A stretch of 33,913 bases of DNA from a virus. Position numbers and translations under genes: made by a program. The stretch is from IMG/VR virus record IMGVR_UViG_3300036715_001868, positions 1 to 33,913 of that record; one strand, given 5' to 3'. A model generated the notes under the pieces. That model searched no databases. It worked only from the letters and a program-made list of their open reading frames with translations, and was not told the DNA's origin. This document shows, piece by piece, positions 26,898 to 33,913 of the stretch; the stretch's first letter is position 1; each line of letters starts with the position of its first letter.

Positions 26898-27359
26898 TTA
26901 TGAAATAGTTATTGTATAATCAATAGTCAACGACTGGCTCGTTGTCTTTGTGATACTTATTGCTACACGACTAAATAGCGTACCACTGTTTGCTGTTCCT
27001 GTTGCGTTCATAAAAATACCTGCCTCTGTATACGTTCCTGATGTTTCAGGTGCAGTATAAAAAGCAGTTGCATATGCAATGTTGTTTGAGTTTGTAGCAC
27101 TTGCAATAGCCTTACGGTATGTTTCAGTTTGTAACTGTACATCACCGTTAGCAGGTGCAGTTACACCAGTACCAAGTGCTGTATAGTTTAAACGCATTGA
27201 TGCAGGGGACGGTGACGAGTTTGTAAGCCAACTTGCAATGGCTGTACGTCCTGCTGTTGGTATTAAGTTTTTGTACTCTTTTACAATAACCTCGCCTGTA
27301 TATATATCACGCAAAGTAAACTTGTAAACTCCATACATTTTCACGTTGTCTTTTAGCAT
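26898..27359 (-). CDS. Tail-fibre-associated protein
   Basis: 153 aa, beta-rich and Thr/Ala/Ser-rich. Phrases: FTLRDIYTGEVIVKEYKNLI, PTAGRTAIASWLTNSSPSPA, TALGTGVTAPANGDVQLQTE, SGTYTEAGIFMNATGTANSG, FSRVAISITKTTSQSLTIDY. This pattern is common in phage tail-fibre or baseplate-wedge genes (the 'NLIPTAGR...LGTGTTAP...L..E' type). An extended -10 ends 6 bases before the ATG, predicting leaderless mRNA. It starts the second fibre block. Confidence 0.7.
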   Translation of the reverse strand: MLKDNVKMYGVYKFTLRDIYTGEVIVKEYKNLIPTAGRTAIASWLTNSSPSPASMRLNYTALGTGVTAPANGDVQLQTETYRKAIASATNSNNIAYATAFYTAPETSGTYTEAGIFMNATGTANSGTLFSRVAISITKTTSQSLTIDYTITIS

Positions 27360-27365
27360 ATTTTT

Positions 27366-27374
27366 AGTATATCA
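27366..27374 (-). promoter_or_regulatory. Extended -10 promoter (TGATATACT) for leaderless fibre mRNA
   Basis: Minus-strand TGA-TATACT ends exactly 6 bases (aaaaat) before the ATG at 27359. Same architecture as at 3702, 21201 and 32949. Confidence 0.55.
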
Positions 27375-27390
27375 TTTTTTAATATCAACA

Positions 27391-29145
27391 TTATCCCAAG
27401 GGTGACCCCTCAAGTATAAACTGCCTACTTGTTCCTGTTGGTATAATTGCACCTGCACAAAATATAACAGCATAGTTTAATGCTTGTACTGTTGTACTTT
27501 CACCCATTGTTACTGTTTCACTTTGTGGGTTACTACTCGTACTTATAGTTACGCTTTCACTTAAAGTTACTGTTTCACTAGCACTATAAAGTACTTGTAA
27601 TACTTCGTTAAGCCCAATATCTATTTGGTCACTAACATTTGTAACAAGCAACTTATTAAGCACATCGTTCATAGTTACAACGTCAGCCGTTACAACTTCA
27701 ACTGAGTAAATAAAAGCATCTGGCTTATACAGTCTTGTAGTAATTCTATCTATCTTAAAAGTTTTATTTACGTTACGTATTGTACTATTGATACCAATAT
27801 TTTGCCCTGCAAGTAACCCTGCTATTTTAGTATCAAAACTACCACCATCAATTTGTGCTGACCACTTAGCTAACTCACTTGTTAAACGCTGACCTGCTGA
27901 GGCTGTTGTTGTAATGTTAGCATCAATAATAACCTGTTGATACGTGCCGTATGTTGAAATACTACCCAAGTCTAGTTTTTGGGCAATGAGTGGATAGGTA
28001 GGTGTGCCAACCCAACGTACAACATCGTTAAGTGCAGGTGTGTTTGTATTTGCAAAGCGTACAAGCCCTGTAGTAGGGTTATAAACTACATCAACGGTTG
28101 TTGGGTCAACTACACCGTCTAAACCATTTGTGAGCACCTTATATGCCACTGTATAGGTATGTGTACCTGACTGTGTACCTGATGTTGTAACTGGTGACCC
28201 TGCACGTGTTGTGCTTACGGTAAAAGTATCAGCTGTTGGCACGCTTACAATAAAGTAGTTTGTAGCAATACTTAAACCAGTAGGTAATGCCCCTGTGGTT
28301 GTAAATGTAAGTATTGTACCTACTGCAAAACCGTGTGCAACCTTAGTAAATACAGCAGGTGATGCAATGGTTACAGTAAAGGTTGCTGTAGGTGGTGTTG
28401 CTTGTCGTTTATAAAAGTCATAGTTTACGAGGTCATAACCAACAAAGAAAGTATTTTGTTGACCGTCAGCAATTTTGTAGTCAACATATTCTGTACCAGT
28501 TGTAGTACCTCCACGCAAAATAATATGGTTACGTAGTTGTGAGATGTCACTATTAAAGTTAAGACTTTCCCAAATAAAGTTTTGTGACGTATCACTTAAA
28601 TTAAATGGTGCGTTTGATGTACCGTTAAGCGTAAACTTAACGTCTTTGTTATAGTCAACATACCAAGAGTATGCACCTAGTGTATTTACTAGTTTTTTAA
28701 GACACTCACTTATAGTAAGGTAGTTAAAACTTATTGCTGTTACAATTGTTGTATCAGTAGTACCAACGCAAGTAAAACCAGTAGCGTAAGTTGTAATCAA
28801 ATCGTTTACTATGTACGCAACTGTTTGCCCTGTATATGTTTTAGTTACAAGTTTACGGTCTAGGGTATGGCTGTAGTCTTTACAGTTAACTGTAAGCGTC
28901 TTAACAAGTGCCTCAACTTTCTCTTGCACACTGATAATAATGCCACCAAAGATAAGTGTTGTACCGTCTACATCGTACAGTTTTACATCGTCACCTAGTG
29001 CAGGTCTGTATGTCTTTGCAGGGTAGTTAATAATATCAAAAGTAAGAGTGTCAGGCTCTTTTGTTGCTATCTGTTGTTTCTGTAGACTTCGCCAGTCAAT
29101 TAAACTTGTCTTATCTACTGTGTTTATTTTAAGTAGTATGCTCAT
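27391..29145 (-). CDS. Tail hub / distal tail-associated protein with an inserted beta domain
   Basis: 584 aa. Residues 1-210 read like the hub/baseplate (gp27- or Siphovirus Tal-like) fold: TLTFDIINYPAKTYRPALGD, GTTLIFGGIIISVQEKVEAL, SECLKKLVNTLGAYSWYVDY. Residues about 254-334 are an inserted phage beta domain (TKVAHGFAVGTILTFTTTGA; YFIVSVPTADTFTVSTTRAG; SGTQSGTHTYTV), a module also found in unrelated phage proteins. The Ser/Thr/Val-rich end (SETVTLSESVTISTS) may be a stalk. It follows the tape measure by 5 bases. Confidence 0.7.
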   Translation of the reverse strand: MSILLKINTVDKTSLIDWRSLQKQQIATKEPDTLTFDIINYPAKTYRPALGDDVKLYDVDGTTLIFGGIIISVQEKVEALVKTLTVNCKDYSHTLDRKLVTKTYTGQTVAYIVNDLITTYATGFTCVGTTDTTIVTAISFNYLTISECLKKLVNTLGAYSWYVDYNKDVKFTLNGTSNAPFNLSDTSQNFIWESLNFNSDISQLRNHIILRGGTTTGTEYVDYKIADGQQNTFFVGYDLVNYDFYKRQATPPTATFTVTIASPAVFTKVAHGFAVGTILTFTTTGALPTGLSIATNYFIVSVPTADTFTVSTTRAGSPVTTSGTQSGTHTYTVAYKVLTNGLDGVVDPTTVDVVYNPTTGLVRFANTNTPALNDVVRWVGTPTYPLIAQKLDLGSISTYGTYQQVIIDANITTTASAGQRLTSELAKWSAQIDGGSFDTKIAGLLAGQNIGINSTIRNVNKTFKIDRITTRLYKPDAFIYSVEVVTADVVTMNDVLNKLLVTNVSDQIDIGLNEVLQVLYSASETVTLSESVTISTSSNPQSETVTMGESTTVQALNYAVIFCAGAIIPTGTSRQFILEGSPLG

Positions 29146-29150
29146 AAGTT

Positions 29151-31292
29151 TTACATACCTATACGGCTCATTGTCTTAAATCGTTTAACTATCATATCCC
29201 CAACCTTACGCCCTGCATCGTCTGATAAGAAAGTGCCAGTGATGTTAATTGTAATAGGTGCACCACCGTTACTACCTCCACCCATAGCATTGTTAGGTGT
29301 TATGTTTCCACTTTGTGATGCAGTAAATAACTCAGCACCACGCTCACCAACAAGGTATGTACTACCCTTTGCAACGTTACCACCAAGGGCACGTTTACCT
29401 GCAATAGGCACACTTACAGTTGAAACACCTGCTGAGGTAGACGAGCGTACTGCTGACATAGCTGAGGCAAGTGCTTGGAAAAGTGCAATACTTTTATTAA
29501 CCTCGTCAGTTGTTTGTGCGAGGCGTATATTACTTTGTCGTGTAAACTCGTCTGTTGCTGACTTCTCTAGTTCAGTAATCTTTGCAACTTTCTGTTGGTG
29601 TAAGTTCCACTCTTGTACCTGCTTATCACTCTGAGCCTGTAACTCACGCTGTAGGTCAGCCATTTTGTCATTAAACTCTTGTATTGCAAGTGCTCTACGA
29701 GTGTTAAAATCCTCAATGTCACGCTGTAGCTGTGTAAGTCCTGCACGTCTTTTAGCCTCAGTAATAGCACCTGCATTTTGAGTTTGGAAAGTCTTACTAC
29801 TATCAAAGTTTTTCTGTTCATCGTCTAACTGCTTTTGTATATCTGCCTTTTTCTTTGCGTCTGTTTCATTAGCAATTTGTGTTTTAAAGTCTGCAATTTT
29901 CTGCTCACTAGCAATTATCTTATCAGCAAGGTTTGCAGTATCGTCCTGCTGTTGTCTACTATATGCAGTCTGTAGGTCAGTAATTGAGCGTTTAACCTTA
30001 TCAATAGATGCACTCATATCGTTCATCTTACTCAAAAACTCACTCGTCATATTAGCGAGGTCAGTAGTTGTGCTTGACTTTAAGTTATTATAAACATCAC
30101 CAAGTTTTTTAACTACATCAGCGTGTTTAACTAAAGCTGTTTCAGCACCCTTATTTGCATTAGCAATACCTGCACCCATATCTACACCTGACTTATGTGT
30201 TTTTTCAAATATCTTACTTGCAGTATCGGCACTTTTTGCCATTGTATCAATAGGGTTTTTAATCTTATCAAGTGTTGCAATAAGATTATCAGCGTTGGTA
30301 CTTAGGTGGTCAGCACCTTTACCTGCCTCTGCAAGTGCACCTTTAAAGTCAAAAGATACAACCTTTTTAGCAACGTTAAAACTATCAACAAGTACTTGCC
30401 CTGTTTCTTTTGCTGACTGACCCAAGAAAATAATACCCTGTACGAGTTCAAAGACTGCAACCTTGAGTATCTTTGCAGTACCGTCAATGCCGTCTAGTAC
30501 GTCACCAAACTGCCCACCACTGTCAATTGCTGAGGCTACAGCACTTACAAAGCCCTCCCCAACACTTTCTTTAAGGTTATCAAAAGCAACCTTTACTGTT
30601 GCAATTTTGCCGTTTGTTGTTTCAGCATACTGCTCAGTACTCATTGTTACTTTTTGCTGTACAGCACGTAGCATCTCAGCCGTTGTTGCGTTAGCATCAA
30701 GCTGTATTTTGTACTCCATTAAGGCACGTTGACCCTTACCTGTCATTATCTTTGCAAGGTTATCAGTATTACTCTCAAGCGTACCAAAACCACTTGCTGT
30801 TAAATCACTAGCAAGTTTTGCTAACTCCATACCCTTAGTAAAATCACCACCTGCTATTTTACCCAACTTAGCCATTGCCATTGATGCGTCCTCATCGTCA
30901 ACACCCATACGTGCCATTTTCTGAGCAAAGGCATCTATCTGTACGCCAACCTTTTCGTATGACTGACCAGTTGATACAACTGTTGCCCTCACCAAGTTCA
31001 TTTTTTCCTCAGCCTCTAAGTAAGCCTTAACGCTCTCTTTCGTAAAATCAATAGCAATTTCAGTACCTTTCTTTAGTGCCTCAAGTGCTAAGCCACCCTT
31101 AAATACTGATGTCGCCATACTTTCAGTACCTTTACCTGCCTTGCCTTGTGCATCATTAAAATCTTTGAGGTGCTTGTTAGTATCGTCAGCTGTAGCACTC
31201 ATATCACCTAGCGACTTTTTAACAGCATCAAGTTGTTTTGTTGCCTCATCTACTGCCTTTATTGTAAATTGTAGTGTGTTATTTTCAGCCAT
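29151..31292 (-). CDS. Tape measure protein
   Basis: 713 aa. Long alpha-helical protein with the usual start (FTIKAVDEATKQLDAVKKSL), a Ala/Gly segment GLALEALKKGTEIAIDFTKE, a lambda-H-like central part (QIDAFAQKMARMGVDDEDAS; KIMTGKGQRALMEYK) and the C-terminal GERGAELFTASQSGNITPNN found in many tape measures. Its length sets tail length; a rough 0.15 nm per residue gives about 107 nm. It follows the frameshifted chaperone, the conserved order of siphophages. Confidence 0.92.
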   Translation of the reverse strand: MAENNTLQFTIKAVDEATKQLDAVKKSLGDMSATADDTNKHLKDFNDAQGKAGKGTESMATSVFKGGLALEALKKGTEIAIDFTKESVKAYLEAEEKMNLVRATVVSTGQSYEKVGVQIDAFAQKMARMGVDDEDASMAMAKLGKIAGGDFTKGMELAKLASDLTASGFGTLESNTDNLAKIMTGKGQRALMEYKIQLDANATTAEMLRAVQQKVTMSTEQYAETTNGKIATVKVAFDNLKESVGEGFVSAVASAIDSGGQFGDVLDGIDGTAKILKVAVFELVQGIIFLGQSAKETGQVLVDSFNVAKKVVSFDFKGALAEAGKGADHLSTNADNLIATLDKIKNPIDTMAKSADTASKIFEKTHKSGVDMGAGIANANKGAETALVKHADVVKKLGDVYNNLKSSTTTDLANMTSEFLSKMNDMSASIDKVKRSITDLQTAYSRQQQDDTANLADKIIASEQKIADFKTQIANETDAKKKADIQKQLDDEQKNFDSSKTFQTQNAGAITEAKRRAGLTQLQRDIEDFNTRRALAIQEFNDKMADLQRELQAQSDKQVQEWNLHQQKVAKITELEKSATDEFTRQSNIRLAQTTDEVNKSIALFQALASAMSAVRSSTSAGVSTVSVPIAGKRALGGNVAKGSTYLVGERGAELFTASQSGNITPNNAMGGGSNGGAPITINITGTFLSDDAGRKVGDMIVKRFKTMSRIGM

Positions 31293-31298
31293 TGTGTT

Positions 31299-31783
31299 TT
31301 ATTTGCTACGTGCCTCGTTTTCAACTGCCCACTTAATTAACAGTTTATCAATAAACCACTCAGGTTGCTCATTAAACTGTTGATACGTCCACCCCATTTT
31401 TTCACACACTATTAACATAAACACATCATTGTCAGGTGTGTTGTTACTTCCTGCTAGGAAAGTTTTATAGTCATAGTCAAAGTCCTCTAGTCCTTTTTTT
31501 TTCCTATGACAATATCAGTAGCCTTATTTAGTACAACAACACCCTCGTCAGCAGGTAGGTTTGAGATGTAGTTAAGTATATCTGTAACAGCTATACCCTC
31601 TTTATTTGTGATACTTACAATAGTTGTCTTGAAAATAAAGTCTTGTACCTCTTTTGCAATAACGTCCTGTGTTGTTTCTTTCTGATAGATGCCGTTTAGT
31701 GCAGTCTTTTCACCAAAAGTAATGTACTCATTAAGTACAGCAACATCGCCATTTGGTAGTATAAAGTTTTGTGTAGGTCGCAT
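31299..31783 (-). CDS. Tail assembly chaperone, -1 frameshift product (gpGT-like)
   Basis: A 9-A run (31493-31501) follows Ile-Gly codons: in frame 0 GGA AAA AAA AAG GAC TAG ends the short product. A -1 slip gives ...AAA GGA CTA GAG and 61 more codons (GLEDFDYDYKTFLAGSNNT...KLLIKWAVENEARSK) up to TAA at 31301-31299, for a total of about 161 aa. The extension ends 6 bases before the tape measure ATG. In lambda and HK97 the long form recruits the tail tube and tape measure. The slip is inferred from context, and a homopolymer sequencing error cannot be ruled out. Confidence 0.75.
31487..31783 (-). CDS. Tail assembly chaperone, short product (gpG-like)
   Basis: 98 aa in frame 0 (MRPTQNFILPNGDVAVLNEY, FGEKTALNGIYQKETTQDVI, TDILNYISNLPADEGVVVLN), ending GKKKD at the slippery A-run. 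Position between the tail tube protein and the tape measure is conserved for gpG/gpGT. Together with the frameshift product it chaperones tail assembly and is absent from the virion. Confidence 0.75.
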   Translation of the reverse strand: MRPTQNFILPNGDVAVLNEYITFGEKTALNGIYQKETTQDVIAKEVQDFIFKTTIVSITNKEGIAVTDILNYISNLPADEGVVVLNKATDIVIGKKKD

Positions 31784-31788
31784 AAGTA

Positions 31789-32769
31789 TTAGTATGCAGT
31801 AGCAACTATGTTACGTAGTGTTACGGTCATCATTTTACTATCTACTAGTGAGTAGTAAGCCTTAAACTTGAGTGTCTGAGTAACGAGGTCATCATTACCA
31901 ATTTTACGTGCAACCTCAGTAAGTTTTGCCTTAGCAAGGTCAATAGTAATTGTAGGGTTACTTGATGCACCAATAGTTGTACTAGTCATAACAGCTGAAA
32001 GGCGTAGTGCCTTTTGTGTATCAGCAGTCATAAGGTCAATATAAGTGTGGTCAGAGTATATAAGCTCAACTGTCCCCTCACATTCAAATGACTTATTTAC
32101 ACGGTCAACTGGTGCAAGGTTTCCAATAGTCCAGTCCTCATCAACGTTTGCCTTAATAGATACTGATGCCTTACGCACACTAACAGCTGATGCCCCTGTA
32201 AGTCCTGCTAGGTTTGTCGCTATCTTAAATGTTGCTTGCTGTGGTAAAAAGGCATTTTCAGTTGTAGCAAATGACACTGTGTTTGCTGTCTGTACGCCAG
32301 TATTTGTACGGAAACCTGCCTTATATGTTGAGTACTTGTTAATTTCAAAGTTAAGGTCAAGACTATCTACCATACCAAGTGCATAACGGTAACCTGTACT
32401 TTCACCAAGTCCTGCTGTTGAAAGTGTAAGAGTAGGGTGCTGTGCTGTCTGTAGTGTTGTAAATACGTGGTCGTAAGCTGTTGTTTCAACGAGTGTTGGG
32501 GTATCTGTTCCAAAAAGTCCCAAGAGAATAAGCCCCAGTGTTGTGTCATTCATACGCCCAGTAATGCTACCCTCAGCATATTTACTGGTGATGTCCTGCC
32601 CTTGTGCATTTTCAATTACTCCAACGCTAGAGTTATCTACTGCGTAGTTAATCTTGTCGTCAAATTGAAAGTCCATTTTTGGCAACCAGTAAGTAGGTGC
32701 AACTGCTGTACCTCTCACTGTTTCCTTTCCTAAACCGACACTAAGTTTTCGTCCAATATGTGTTGACAT
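31789..32769 (-). CDS. Major tail tube protein
   Basis: 326 aa. The N-terminal motif is RKLSVGLGKETVRGTAVAPT YWLP-like, with 'G.KE...GT....YW.P', then GSITGRMNDTTLGLILLGLF; typical of TP901/HK97-type tail tube proteins. The end reads QTLKFKAYYSLVDSKMMTVT. It polymerises around the tape measure to form the tube. It precedes the chaperone gene by 5 bases and follows the 55-aa gene by 5. Confidence 0.87.
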   Translation of the reverse strand: MSTHIGRKLSVGLGKETVRGTAVAPTYWLPKMDFQFDDKINYAVDNSSVGVIENAQGQDITSKYAEGSITGRMNDTTLGLILLGLFGTDTPTLVETTAYDHVFTTLQTAQHPTLTLSTAGLGESTGYRYALGMVDSLDLNFEINKYSTYKAGFRTNTGVQTANTVSFATTENAFLPQQATFKIATNLAGLTGASAVSVRKASVSIKANVDEDWTIGNLAPVDRVNKSFECEGTVELIYSDHTYIDLMTADTQKALRLSAVMTSTTIGASSNPTITIDLAKAKLTEVARKIGNDDLVTQTLKFKAYYSLVDSKMMTVTLRNIVATAY

Positions 32770-32774
32770 AATAT

Positions 32775-32942
32775 TTATTTATTTTTAGCCTCAAGTATCT
32801 TTGCTAACTCAAGGTCAGCCTCAGCCTGTGAGGTTGCGTTAATAGTAATTTGATAATCAGGGTAGTGGAAACCTTGCACAGGTGCTTTGACCTGTATATT
32901 TTCTTTGCCTATGACTTTGTTAACTGGTGCTTTTTCTAGCAT
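32775..32942 (-). CDS. 55-aa protein upstream of the tail tube gene
   Basis: 55 aa (MLEKAPVNKVIGKENIQVK, then APVQGFHYPDYQITINATSQ and AEADLELAKILEAKNK). Mixed beta strand then helix. It fills the gap between tail terminator and tail tube genes with its own extended -10 box 6 bases before the ATG. Not recognised; small structural or regulatory proteins do occur at this place. Confidence 0.6.
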   Translation of the reverse strand: MLEKAPVNKVIGKENIQVKAPVQGFHYPDYQITINATSQAEADLELAKILEAKNK

Positions 32943-32948
32943 AATTTT

Positions 32949-32957
32949 ATTATATCA
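32949..32957 (-). promoter_or_regulatory. Extended -10 promoter (TGATATAAT) for the 55-aa gene and tail tube
   Basis: Minus-strand TGA-TATAAT ends exactly 6 bases (aaaatt) before ATG at 32942. The hexamer is perfect, and the start would fall on the A of ATG, so the mRNA is predicted to be leaderless. It may boost the abundant tail tube. Confidence 0.6.
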
Positions 32958-32985
32958 CTTATTTTATAAACAAGTATGCACATTA

Positions 32986-33411
32986 CTATATGCTACTTGC
33001 GACATTACACCTTAAACGTAACTCTTGGTATATCTGGTTACCGTTAGGGCTTTGTACTTCTTGCCTCTGACCCATAGTAGGCATAACCCAGTCTACTGTG
33101 CCACCTAAAGTATCGTTTGCCTTAGCCTCAAGCACGTTGATAACAGCCTTACTTGCATTATCTAGTATTGTTTTTGCTAGGTTTTCACCCTTAACAGGTA
33201 ACTCACAAATTAACCATATAGTAAAAGTGAGCACACGTACATTATTGGTGTCATCTAACATTGTGCCCTCCTCATTAGTCATATCAAAAATAATAGCAGG
33301 GTAGCCATCAATTGCACTATTACGATAGTCATATACATAAGCAACCTCTGTTACTGTCTGTAGTAAGGTCTTTATTTGTGCACGTATTGCTGAGGGGTCA
33401 TATGTAGACAT
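32986..33411 (-). CDS. Tail terminator / tail completion protein (gpU-like)
   Basis: 141 aa. Length, position (gp10-like, then this, then tail tube) and sequence style fit: SAIRAQIKTLLQTVTEVAYV, YPAIIFDMTNEEGTMLDDTN, VRVLTFTIWLICELPVKGEN, with the helical middle NASKAVINVLEAKANDTLGG. In siphophages this caps the tube at the head end. It starts one base after the gp10-like gene stops. No catalytic residues to check; family call by synteny and fold pattern. Confidence 0.7.
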   Translation of the reverse strand: MSTYDPSAIRAQIKTLLQTVTEVAYVYDYRNSAIDGYPAIIFDMTNEEGTMLDDTNNVRVLTFTIWLICELPVKGENLAKTILDNASKAVINVLEAKANDTLGGTVDWVMPTMGQRQEVQSPNGNQIYQELRLRCNVASSI

Positions 33412-33412
33412 A

Positions 33413-33865
33413 TTATTTTAATTGTTCAATGATATTGTTAATCGTTCCTTTTATTATAACATTTACTCTGTCAACACTTGCATCAAGTGCACGTTGAAAA
33501 AATAGGTTTGCTTTTGTTCCTTTCTTTTCTATGCTCTTAATAACTGCCCAAGGTGATATACCTTTCATTTTTGCCCACGGTGCAATTTCGTCATATGGTA
33601 CTGTATGTGGTGCTGTTCCATATTCAACGTCTGAGGCATACAGTCTGCCACTCTTAATTGTACCCTCAAGAGGTTTAAACTCACGTGTAAAGGTACTACG
33701 TAGTTTACCTGTCACCCCTCGTGGGGCTTCTTTTTTAAGTTCATTATCAACAACAGTAAGCACAGCTTGTATTGTTGCATTGGCTTGTTTAATACCCACC
33801 TCAGGGGCTTTTTCAATTAAGGCTTGTAATCTATCAAGCCCACCAACTTTTAACTCTAAACTCAT
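33413..33865 (-). CDS. HK97 gp10-like head-tail protein
   Basis: 150 aa. The pattern KVGGLDRLQALIEKAPEVG, then ANATIQAVLTVVDNELKKEA, PRGVTGKLRSTF, RLYASDVEYGTAPHTVPY and KKGTKANLFFQRALD is that of the gp10-like family ('P..TG.L..S......G.V....YA.YVE.GT', 'PF..PA'). It is thought to help tail completion. Its ATG overlaps the adaptor's TGA across the window join. Confidence 0.85.
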   Translation of the reverse strand: MSLELKVGGLDRLQALIEKAPEVGIKQANATIQAVLTVVDNELKKEAPRGVTGKLRSTFTREFKPLEGTIKSGRLYASDVEYGTAPHTVPYDEIAPWAKMKGISPWAVIKSIEKKGTKANLFFQRALDASVDRVNVIIKGTINNIIEQLK

Positions 33866-33913
33866 AACTCAGGTGCAGTGAGTAAATACTTTTTATGTGC
33901 AGTAAGTGAAAAC
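33781..33913. repeat. Direct terminal repeat, right copy
   Basis: Second copy of the window's first 133 bases, with one silent mismatch at 33904. It contains the 5' end of the gp10-like gene and, from 33862, the last codons of the adaptor gene, which is complete at the left end. Joining 33780 to 1 restores the order connector, adaptor, gp10-like, tail terminator. Confidence 0.95.

Noticed and set aside
1-33913. Alternative genetic code (TGA or TAG recoded)
   Set aside because: Standard-code frames have family-typical lengths; TGA is used as a stop in many ATGA overlaps, and TAG/TAA also stop genes.
1-33913. tRNA genes, CRISPR arrays, insertion sequences, diversity-generating retroelement
   Set aside because: No T-arm-like GTTCGAAT words with paired arms, no regularly spaced repeat arrays, no transposase or reverse transcriptase motifs were found by eye.

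Overview
The window is a complete or nearly complete genome of a small tailed dsDNA phage with siphovirus-type genes. Bases 1-123 recur exactly at 33781-33903, and the match continues to 133 bases with one mismatch (position 124 versus 33904). The sequence therefore closes on itself into a unit of about 33.78 kb, either a circular assembly or a terminally redundant molecule. The genes recognised are an HK97-type head set, connector and adaptor proteins, a tail terminator, a tail tube, a frameshifted tail-assembly chaperone, a tape measure, a hub and a holin/amidase lysis set. No integrase, excisionase or CI-like repressor is recognisable, so a lytic life is the simpler reading. The standard code works throughout, and TGA is a real stop in many ATGA overlaps.

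Almost everything is coded on the minus strand, so transcription runs from high to low coordinates. Following it: 24.6-21.4 kb is an early block with a HTH replication initiator and many small unknown or zinc-ribbon genes. The interval 20.7-21.4 kb is a control region with DnaA-box-like sequence and a tiny plus-strand cluster. 20.7-15.2 kb is a recombination and DNA-metabolism operon: YqaJ exonuclease, coiled-coil protein, SSB-like protein with a DDIPF tip, superinfection-immunity protein, YopX-like protein, HNH, VRR-NUC, HU-like and ParB-like proteins. 15.1-13.1 kb is a chain of small overlapping genes. 13.1-8.9 kb holds TerS, TerL and a portal fused to a MuF-type domain. 8.9-3.7 kb holds fibre-like genes and the lysis genes, unusually placed between portal and protease. 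Then come protease, capsid, connectors (3.7-0.1 kb), tail genes (33.9-27.4 kb), a second fibre set (27.4-25.8 kb), and small genes including a HTH/zinc-ribbon protein (25.8-24.8 kb), up to a terminator at 24.77 kb.

Expression signals are unusual. Almost no gene has a Shine-Dalgarno sequence. Several genes have an extended -10 box (TGnTATAAT type) ending only 6-10 bases before ATG, which predicts leaderless mRNAs. Three early minus-strand promoters share a 10-base motif between -35 and -10 and a 5'-terminal mRNA hairpin with an invariant loop and one compensatory base-pair change. Two large structured elements are visible: a pseudoknot-type leader starting at the predicted transcription start at about 24707, and a three-way-junction-like element at 17665-17773. 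Between TerL and portal lie back-to-back promoters, a palindrome inside one of them, and a candidate 70-nt plus-strand RNA ending in a terminator.

The host cannot be named. Non-SD starts plus leaderless-type starts, with sigma70-like TATAAT promoters and moderately AT-rich DNA, argue against a typical Firmicutes or Proteobacteria host. They also do not show the Bacteroidota -7/-33 promoter. A Patescibacteria (CPR)-like host is one guess, at low confidence. All functional calls come from reading motifs in the sequence; no database search was run.
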